A stretch of DNA of 64,000 nucleotides from Larix kaempferi (lineage: Eukaryota > Streptophyta > Pinopsida > Pinales > Pinaceae): the NCBI GenBank assembly GCA_027924585.1, contig BSBM01000007.1, forward strand, positions 8,814,001 through 8,878,000, read 5' to 3'. Numbering within the stretch: position 1 is the stretch's first letter; each line of letters opens with the position of its first letter. The notes beneath the pieces were generated by a model. That model had not been told where the DNA came from, did no database searches, and saw only the letters and a program-made list of their open reading frames with translations. The translations under genes were made by a program, and so were the position numbers. Below are positions 56,077-64,000 of the stretch, piece after piece.

Positions 56077-56535
56077 ATCTAGAGGGTGATCCACTGGTAA
56101 CTAAATAGGATGATTTCAATCCCCTCGTTACATCCCAATTCTACGTTATCAGGTATTTAGAGGAATAGTGGATCCATTGGAATTACTTTAGAAAAATCCA
56201 ATGGTAGAGTGTGCAAGAGTACACCACTGAATTTGCGAAGATGGATATCATGTTGGGTATCTCACCCAAGAATCTATATGTACTCCTTAAGTATCCTGGG
56301 GGTCTACATAGTCATTTATGAAAGAAAGTGATGCTTTTCAATCTGAAGACGATTGTTGAGGCTTGTGTGCATGCACGCCACACAATACTTGAAAAATATA
56401 GGCCACAACAAATGAGAACGAAGCAGTTCTAAATATAAAGATAACCAAGATGCTTCCAAGGAGGGGAAGAAGAAGTGAAAAGGAAAAGATAAGAATGATA
56501 TATCTACGACACATCAATGCAAGGATCCTAAAAAT
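56077..56535 (+). pseudogene. Gypsy gag remnant
   Basis: From about 56157 one frame reads WIHWNYFRKIQW, a TAG, then VQEYTTEFAKMDIMLGISPK, YVLLKYPGGLHSHL, a TGA, KKVMLFNLKTIVEACVHARH, typical of gypsy retrotransposon gag. It fades at about 56440. It follows the LTR by about 80 bases, where only tggta of a possible primer site (56095) is visible. The LTR of copia F interrupts it at 56536. Confidence 0.7.
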
Positions 56536-57026
56536 TGTTAAGTTTAAACCAAATAGACTAGAAAGATCACTGAAAGAAACATAATCACAAGATAGACACA
56601 GAATATACCCTGGGAAACCCTCATGGGGTAGAAAACCCAGCAAAGCTTTCCTCAATAAGATGATCAACAAAAATACAAGATGTGCTCCCTCCTACTTTGT
56701 CTCCTTAGCAAATCTCCCAGACAAGTGCGCTATCTTTCACAAGTGAGTGAGTGTATCTAATGAGGAGTTCATCTCCTCTATTTATACTGACTCCTCACTA
56801 ACTAAATAACCTAATGGGGCCGACCTCTCCTGGAGAAGTCTAATAACCCCAAAAATATAACCACAGGGCCGACCCCCACATGGTGGGTCTAATAACCCTA
56901 GTTACCACAACTTCTCGGAGGAATAAACATCTCCGGATACATGGTAGAATCACCTCGGAGGTATGGAACATCTCTGGAATAAATAATATACAAATATAAT
57001 ATTCTTAGAAGTTACAATATTCAACA
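56536..57026 (-). repeat. 3' LTR of copia F
   Basis: 491 bp, from tgttaagtttaaaccaaata to acaatattcaaca on the plus strand, with a minus-strand TATAAATAG box (complement at 56778-56786). Followed by ctcccccttaac, the complement of the purine tract. Confidence 0.95.
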
Positions 57027-59224
57027 CTCCCCCTTAACGAGAAGGATATTATAACAACATCTGCAGGAGCAATGAGTCATACATCATACATGATACATCT
57101 ATATATCATCGGAAGCTTTCTTCAGTTTATCATTATCAGTAACTCAACTAGTTACTGGAACATCGACATCACTCGATCATCAACATCGTCATCACCATAC
57201 GATAAGCATCGTCATCACATGATAATCATCGTCGTCATCATACGATCAACATCGTCATCACACGATCAGCATCATCGTCATCATAAGATCAGCATTGTCA
57301 TCACACGATCATCAGCATCGTCATCATACAATCAGCGTCGTCATCACACGATCAACAGCATCGTCATCATATGGTCAGCATTGTCATCACACGATCAATA
57401 GCATCATCATCATATGGTCAGCATCGTCATCACACGATCAGTAGCATCATCATCATATGATCAGCATCGTCATCACACGATCAGCAGCATCGTCATCATA
57501 TGGTCAGCATCATCATCACACGATCAGCAGCATCGTCATCATATGATCAGCATCGTCATCACACGATCATATTACAGGATGATCAATCCTTCTCTCTTTA
57601 GGACATGGGTCCATGGATGATGCAATCCAGATCAAGTTCCAGGATGATCAATCCTTATCTCTTTTAAGACAAGTCTCATGTCTAGGGACGATCCAATCCC
57701 AACCACAGTGCCAGTCCTTTTTCATACTGGATGTGACCTAGATCAGATCTAGGATTTACTGCCACAGAGTCAATCCTCTTTCATACTGGATATGTCACAT
57801 CTACAGAGCCATCCCTGTTTCATGTTGGATGTATCACATCTACAGATCCAGCCTTGTTTCATGCTGGATGTATCACATCTACAGAGCTAGCCCTGTTTCA
57901 TGCTGGATGTATCACATCTACAGAGCCAGCCATGTTTCATGCTGGATGTATCACATCTACAAAGCCAGCCCTGTTTCATACTGGATGTATCACATCTACA
58001 GAGCCAGCCCTGTTTCATGCTGGATGTATCACATCTACATAGCCAGCCTTGTTTAATGCTGGATGTATCACATCTACAGAGCCAGCCCTGTTTCATGCTG
58101 GATGTATCACATCTATAGAACCAACCCTGTTTCATGCTGGACATATCACATCTACAGAGCCAGCCCCATTTCATGCTGGATGTATCACATCTACAGAGCC
58201 AACCCTGTTTCATGCTGGATGTATCACATCTACAGAGCCATCCCTGTTTCATGTTGGATGTAACCTAGAGAAATTCTAGGATTTGTCACGTATATTTTGA
58301 ACCGAGGTCCAGGGATGATCCAGTCCTATCATATGCTTTTTGAACCGAAGTCCAGGGATGATCCAGTCCTATCGTGTACCTTTTGAACCGAGTTCCAGGG
58401 ACGATCCAATCCTATCATGTACCTTTTGAACAGAGGTCCAGGGATGATCCAGTCCTATCGTTCAGTTATCGGAGACCTCATGTCTACGGCTCAATTCAAA
58501 GGACCATAGTCCGATGACGATCCAATCCTCTTACCTGTTCATTCAGGATTTAGTTCTCAGAGACATACATCTACGACTCTTCTTTAGGACTGAAGTCCAG
58601 GGATGATCCAATCCCCTCACATGTTCACCAAGAACTTCATTCTCGAAGACATACGTCTATGGCTCAACTTTAGGACTGAAGTCCAGGGATGATCCAATCC
58701 CCTCACAACATGTATAACAAAACATGTATTCTCATCATCAAAACATGTATAACCAAAACATGTATCATCATCATCAAACATGTATATCAAAACATGTATC
58801 ATCATCATCATCAAACATGTATAACCAAAACATGTATCATCATCATCAAACATGTATCATCATCATCATCAAACATGTATATCAAAACATGTATCATCAT
58901 CATCATCAAACATGTATATCAAAACATGTATCATTATCATCATCAAACATGTGTATCAAAACATGTATCATCATCATCATCAAACATGTATATCAAAACA
59001 TGTATCATCATCATCATCAAACATGTATAACCAAAACATGTATCATCATCATCAAACATGTATATCAAAACATGTATCATTATCATCATCAAACATGTGT
59101 ATCAAAACATGTATCATCATCATCATAAAAAAAATATAAGAGTCCTAAATCTAAATAATTCTAAGTAACTAAGTGCAGTAAAAAGGTATCCTCATCATTG
59201 ATGAGACAGATTAGTTATTAGATA
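57027..59224 (-). repeat. 3' untranslated region of copia F: four tandem arrays
   Basis: From the LTR inwards: an ATC/cgatcagcatcgtc array (about 57150-57575); a 39-bp minisatellite with about 12 copies (gctggatgtatcacatctac, 57780-58262; unit starts at 57862, 57901 and 57940); a 43-bp unit present four times (gaaccgaggtccagggatg, at 58299, 58342, 58385 and 58428); and an array of acatgtat followed by ATC triplets, unit about 40-45 bp (58725-59125). Between them lie blocks shared with element A. The long open frames here (e.g. CRCDTSSMKQGWL) are repeat artefacts. Confidence 0.93.
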
Positions 59225-62200
59225 CTATGCTACTCCCCCTTTCAAGGAGGGTCCCTTTTGAACTACACCAAGCTTGTCTCGGAAGTGTTCAAACTTTACT
59301 TGAGACAAAGGTTTGGTCAAGATATCAACAATTTGATCCTCAGTGCTTATATACTCGAGCTTGATAGCTCCTCTCTGCACCATATCTCGTATATAAAAGT
59401 ATCAGAGTGTTTGACTTATCGTGAAACACAGGATTTTCAGTCATCTTGATGCAGCTTTGATTATCACACATAAACATAGTGGGATCCATTTCTATGTCAA
59501 ACACTCCAGATAAAAGTTTCCGAAGCCATACTGCTTCACAGCTGGCAGATCAGGCAGCTATATATTCTGCTTCAGCAGTACTGAGAGCCACATTAGATTG
59601 TTTCTTGCTGAACAAAAAAATCATGGCAGATCTAAGACCATAACATCCACCTGAAGTACTTTTTCTGTCTGAGACACTACCTGCCCAGTCAGAATCTAAG
59701 TAACCATGTAACCTGAGTTCATGACCTCCGAGATAATATAGGCCAAAATCTAATGTACCTTTTAGGTACCTCATTACATGCTTTGCAGCTATTAAGTGGA
59801 CCTTTCTAGGTTCTACTAGATACTGACTTAGGGTATTTACAACAAAGCATATATCAGGCCTAGTATTAGTTAAGTACATCAATGATCCAATGATTTGTCT
59901 GTATAAGGTTATGTCCACTAATTCTGATGAATCATTAACTAACAACTTCAAGTTGGAGTCCATGGGAGTGGCCATGGCTTTACACTCCAACATATCAAAT
60001 CTTTTGAGAATCTCCACAGTATACTTACCTTGATTTAGAAAGATTCCTTTTGGTTCTTGCCATACTTCTAAGCCTAAGAAGTAGTGCATTAATCCGAGAT
60101 ATTTCATCTCGAATTCTGAAGAAAGCTTCTTCTTGCTTTCAATAATTTGTTTCTCATTTCCAGTTAGAAATAGATCATCTACATATAACAACAATATAAC
60201 TGGTTCATCATCCATCACCTTCAGATAAAGATTGGGGTCAGCTTTACTTTTGGTAAAGCCCATGCTAGTTAAGAAATTGTCAATCCTTCCGTACCAAGCC
60301 CTGGGAGCTTGTTTCAACCCATATAATGCCTTTTTCAGTTTGCATACATGAGTCCTTCCGTCATTAACCTCAAACCCTTGTGGTTTCTCTATGTATACTT
60401 CTTCCTCAATTACACCATTTAGAAAAGCTGTCTTAACATCCATTTGGTGTAATTTCCACTTCATCATGGATGCAAGTGCCATGATAGTTCTAATTGAAGT
60501 ATACCTAGCAACTGGTGCAAATGTTTCTTCATAATCAATTCCCTCCTTCTGAGAGAATCCTATGGCTACAAATCTTGCCTTGTATTTTTCAATGCTACCA
60601 TCTGCAGCATGTTTTATCTTGAAGATCCATTTGGAAGAAACCACACTTTTATCTTTTGGTTTGGGGACTATATCCCAAACATCATTTTTCATTATTGACT
60701 GATATTCTTCTGTCATTGCTTCTACACATTCTTTCTTCTGAGCTGCCTCTTCATAGCTGGTAGGTAGTTGATCCATAAGATCACACATTAAAGCCATGTA
60801 GTTGGACACTAGCTTTGGTTTCTTTCTTTCTCTAGTGGAGCCTTCAGGAGCTCCATATCTTTCAGCCCCTTGAATAATATCTCTAGCCCATGCTGGCCTT
60901 CTTTTCTTAGATAAGTCTGAAATAGGAGGCTCTTGTGGTTCCAACATATCATGATCCTCTGGAGAATCATCTTCAGGAATGGGCACAGCCTCTGTGATTC
61001 TGGGAGAAGTATATTCTTCATAGATTTCTTCAAGTTGGCACTTCCTGGATTTCTTGAGAGCTGCTTCTTCATCAAATGTTACATCTCTACTTATTTCTAT
61101 GTGATGAAAGCCTGGAATGTAAATTCTGAAGGCTTTGGATGATTCACAATAACCAACAAATATTCCCTTCTTACCAGAAGGGTCCAACTTGGTTCTCTTT
61201 TCTTTTGGAATGTGGATGTACACTGGACACCCAAATATTTTAAGATGACTTACCTCAGGCTTCTTACCTGTAAACACTTCTTCTGGAGTTTTGAAATCAA
61301 GAGCACTATGAGATAATCTATTTTGCACATATACTGATGTCTTGGCTGCTTCAGCCCATAGATACATGGGAAGATCTTGGTCATGTATCATGGTCTTCAC
61401 AGCTTCCATGATTATTCTATTTTTTCCTTTCAGCCACCCCATTTTGTTGGGGATTGTATGGAGTAGTTAGTTCCCTTTTAATTCCAACTTCTTTACAAAA
61501 GTCCTCAAATTCCCTTGAGGTAAATTCTCCGCCATTATTTGTTCTGAGAATTTTGATTCTCTTATCTGATAGATTTTCTATTAGAGCCTTGAACTCTTTG
61601 AATTTTCCAAAGACTTCATTCTTACCTTTCAGGAAGTATATCCAAGTTTTCCTTGAATGGTCATCAATGAATTAAAGATAGTATTCAAACCCACTTAGAG
61701 AAGTGGTGGGCATTGGTCCACATACATCTGAGTGTATTAGCTCTAAAATGTTCTTAGTCTTTGCTTCACTCTTTGGAAAGGGGTTCTTGATATTTTTCCC
61801 TTTCTTACACCCTTTACATGAGCCATCATGATCAGCTTTCAAATCTGGTAATCCTATTACTACCTTGCTTACATAGGGTAAGGCTTTATAGTTGATGTGA
61901 GCTAATCTTCTATGCCATAGCTCACTGGGGCTAGAGATCTCATGAGCAAGGGAAGCTTCTGGATGTCCCTTGAGCTTATAGAGACCTCCTTCTTCTTCAC
62001 CAATAACAATTGCATCTTTAATTGTCTTACCTTTGGACCACATGAGTACTTGTCCATCTATGAAAGCTACTCTAAAACCTTTCTTATCTAGTGCTGAGAT
62101 AGAGAGAAGGTTCTTCTTTAAACCTGGTACATATAAGATGTCTTTCATCTTCAAGGGTGTTCCTGAATCTAGCTTATAGCTAGCTTCACCAATTCCTTTG

Positions 62201-63300
62201 ATGGGATATTGGTAGTCATCTCCTAGAGATACCTTTTGTGTAGAAGACTTTTCTTCAAGATTTGAGAAGGTCTTCATTTGACCTATCATGTGCTTAGAAG
62301 CACCACTGTCAATGAGCCATGTATCTTCTCCAGGAGATACAAATCCAGAGAGTGCAGAGAATAGAACATATTCTTCTGGATCTTCTTTCTTCACCTTATA
62401 TCTTTTCCTTTTAGGCCTTACCTCTACCTCTTCTTCTTCTTCATCTTCTTCCTCTTCTTCTTCTTCACTATCATTTTCTGCCATATGTGCATGGTGTCTT
62501 TTGTGGACAAAATTCTTCTTTTGTGAAGGACAAAATCTGGAGATGTGTCCTAGCTTATCACAGTTGTAGCATTTGACTGTGGAAAGATCTCTTACTGGAA
62601 ATGGTCCTTTTCTCTTTTTAGGTCTAGAGAAGTGTTGAGATCCTTTGTGGTCAACTTTCTTGAGATGACCTATTCTTCTTCTTTTGGTATGGGTGGCCAA
62701 AGCTTGGTCATCCTCTTTGAGAAGAGCTTCTCTGTTGGCTACCCTAGCTTCTTCTTGAACACAATCCTCCCATACTATATCAAACTTCATGCTCTCTTTC
62801 CTGGCAAACATGGTTTGTATGAAGGATTCCCAAGGTCTAGTGAGACCATTGAGAGCAGTCATCACAAGTTCATCCTCATCAAGAGTATCACCAATTGCAT
62901 CTAGTTGTTCCTTGATTTGTGAAACCCTTGAGAAGTAGTCTTGAATGGATTCTCCTTTGTGCATCTTGGTACTCTTCAATTGAGTCCTTAGATTCATCTT
63001 CCTATTGATGTTCTTTCCTTCATACATTCTTCCTAGGGCATCATACATTTCCTTTAGAGTCTTCTTGGAGGCCACTTGGGGAATCAAGTGGTCTTTAATA
63101 GAATCAGCTATGATTCTCTTTTCCCTAATCAAATCCTTCCTGTGCTTTTCTTTGGCTTCATCTCCTTCTAGTTCTACAACTTCTTCCTTGATATAATGAG
63201 CAAGATCATTCTCTTCAAGAATGAGACCAATTCTGTATTTCCATGCCCGGAAATTCTCTATACCTTCTAGCTTGTCTTCAAGATTAGTGTTTGGAGCCAT
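59225..63300 (-). pseudogene. gag-pol polyprotein of copia F, few lesions
   Basis: The start is MAPNTNLEDKLEGIENFRAW at 63300. Gag (UBN2-type) spans about residues 15-200; the zinc knuckle is C244-C247-H252-C257; an acidic Glu/Asp run covers about 279-292; the protease site is DSG at 331-333; the integrase zinc residues are H463, H468, C495 and C498; the first integrase Asp is in HSDVCGPM (D525). A TAA at 61672 follows FEYYL. The integrase core continues with FIDDHS, but the second catalytic Asp is Asn (RTNNGGEF, about 61535). One extra A in a six-A run (61421-61426) shifts the frame. Reverse transcriptase (in 61442-59550) keeps LLYVDDLFLTG; RNase H has YLDSDWAGSVSDRK and STAEAEYIAA, then a TGA at about 59550. 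The frame ends at a TAG at 59225. Confidence 0.94.
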
Positions 63301-63744
63301 ATTCTCTTGGGGGAGTCCAAGAGACAGAGTAGACTTACCTGGAAATGTTACTTTTCACTTTTCCGGAATCTGGAACAGAATTTTATCGCACTTTTGGTAG
63401 AATTAGGGTTTGACTTTCCCGGAGTTCTACCCAACCAAAAAATTCGATCTAGGGCTCAAAAGAATGGTCTTGAGAAGGGCTATCCAGCCATGTAATTAGA
63501 ATTCAAAAATGCCAACTTTTTCTGAAACCAAATTCCAACTTATCGCACTTTTGGTAGAATTAGGGTTTTGATTTCCTGGAGTTCTACCCAACCAAAAAGT
63601 TCGATCTAGGGCTTAAAAGAAAGGTATTGAAGAGGGCTATCCAGCCATGTAACCAAAATTAAATAATACCAACTTGTTGCTGAAACCCTAACTTTCACTG
63701 GAGAGAGAGAGAGAGGTATTCTTACCTTGTGAAAGATTTCCTAT
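63301..63744 (-). other. Leader of copia F with a 157-bp direct repeat
   Basis: Untranslated leader. A block containing tatcgcacttttggtagaat and ctacccaaccaaaaa occurs twice, starting at 63384 and 63541. The same acccaacca motif is in the leader of element A. Confidence 0.8.
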
Positions 63745-63764
63745 TCAGTCTAGCTCTGATACCA
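63745..63764 (-). other. Primer binding site of copia F (initiator Met-tRNA)
   Basis: The minus strand reads tggtatcagagctagactg, an exact match to the usual plant copia site over its first 12 bases. Confidence 0.92.
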
Positions 63765-64000
63765 TGTTAAGTTTAAACCAAATAGACTAGCAAGATCACT
63801 GAAAGAAACATAATCACAAGATAGACACAGAATATACCCTGGGAAACCCTCATGGGGTAGAAAACCCAGCAAAGCTTTCCTCAATAAGATGATCAACCAA
63901 AATACAAGATGTACTCCCTCCTACTTTGTCTCCTTAGCAAATCTCCCAGACAAGTGTGCTATCTTTCACAAGTGTGTGAGTGTATCTAATGAGGATTTCA
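63765..64000 (-). repeat. 5' LTR of copia F, partial
   Basis: Same repeat as 56536-57026, nearly identical over the 236 bases present; the rest lies beyond the window. Confidence 0.93.

Larger units (their letters stand above)
56536..64000 (-). mobile_element. Ty1/copia LTR retrotransposon F, cut by the window edge
   Basis: Minus-strand element with 3' LTR at 56536-57026, purine tract, long repetitive 3' untranslated region, gag-pol, leader, primer site and the first 236 bp of the 5' LTR (63765-64000). The target duplication cannot be checked because the right end is outside; the left flank is aaaat. Gag-pol is the best preserved in the window, with only a few lesions. Related to element C by protein and to A by LTR, leader and 3' region. 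Confidence 0.95.

Noticed and set aside
57829-58279. Frames of repeated MYHIYRASPVSCW or CRCDTSSMKQGWL units
   Set aside because: The 39-bp unit is a multiple of three, so all frames stay open; a repeat artefact.
58617-59139. Frames rich in Ile/His/Ser or Asp through the acatgtat-ATC array
   Set aside because: Repeat artefact in the copia F 3' region.
1-64000. Tandem arrays as CRISPR
   Set aside because: Repeats are contiguous with no unique spacers, and the sequence is plant nuclear DNA.
1-64000. tRNA or rRNA genes
   Set aside because: No cloverleaf with A/B boxes or rRNA core found by eye; the tRNA-like matches are short primer binding sites only.

Overview
The window is plant nuclear DNA from a repeat-rich, probably very large genome. 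The evidence is that most of it is LTR retrotransposons of both plant superfamilies (Ty1/copia and Ty3/gypsy), with tRNA-primed priming sites, TATA boxes inside the LTRs, 5-bp target duplications, solo LTRs, nested insertions and GT-AG introns. The AT-rich spacer and the age of most copies would suit a gymnosperm or fern, but the sequence alone does not settle the species. I found no rRNA, tRNA or CRISPR feature and no intact host gene.

Layout. 1-3110: ATC-rich microsatellite, then AT-rich spacer with small tandem duplications. 3111-9685: copia element A (minus strand), internally gutted. 9686-10962: spacer. 10963-17159: copia element B (minus), near full length, with a 5-bp target duplication. 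17160-20976: spacer with a 623-bp tandem duplication and a microRNA-like hairpin. 20977-29370: copia element C (plus), full length, with a 1.5-kb solo gypsy LTR in its gag gene; both insertions have matching target duplications. 29371-31300: spacer with an old duplication. 31300-36815: exon-like coding remnants on the plus strand, including a SET-domain-like reading frame and a series of exons with good splice sites. 37712-48640: a long inverted-repeat (foldback) element, split by the youngest insertion in the window, gypsy element D (38299-48448, minus), which has LTRs, gag and protease but loses pol at the start of reverse transcriptase. 48650-56535: a 97-bp tandem array, a putative gypsy LTR, a truncated copia (E, minus), and an old chromodomain gypsy arranged pol-LTR-gag. 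56536-64000: copia element F (minus), almost complete in the window, with its 5' LTR running off the right edge.

How it fits together. Each copia element encodes one gag-protease-integrase-reverse transcriptase-RNase H polyprotein, transcribed from the TATA box of its 5' LTR and primed by initiator Met-tRNA. All copies here carry stops or frameshifts, so none looks autonomous. Three related copia elements (A, C, F) carry unrelated minisatellite arrays at the same place, between the end of pol and the 3' LTR. By-eye LTR divergence gives a rough order of insertion: D (about 1% or less) is youngest, then B (about 4-5%), A (about 5%) and C (about 6-7%); the chromodomain gypsy and copia E are older or more broken.

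The items most worth following up are the split foldback element, the 19.35-kb hairpin, the SET-like coding remnant and its exon series, the non-autonomous gypsy D with three zinc knuckles, and the fast-changing 3' arrays. I did not find anything I would call a new biological system with confidence.
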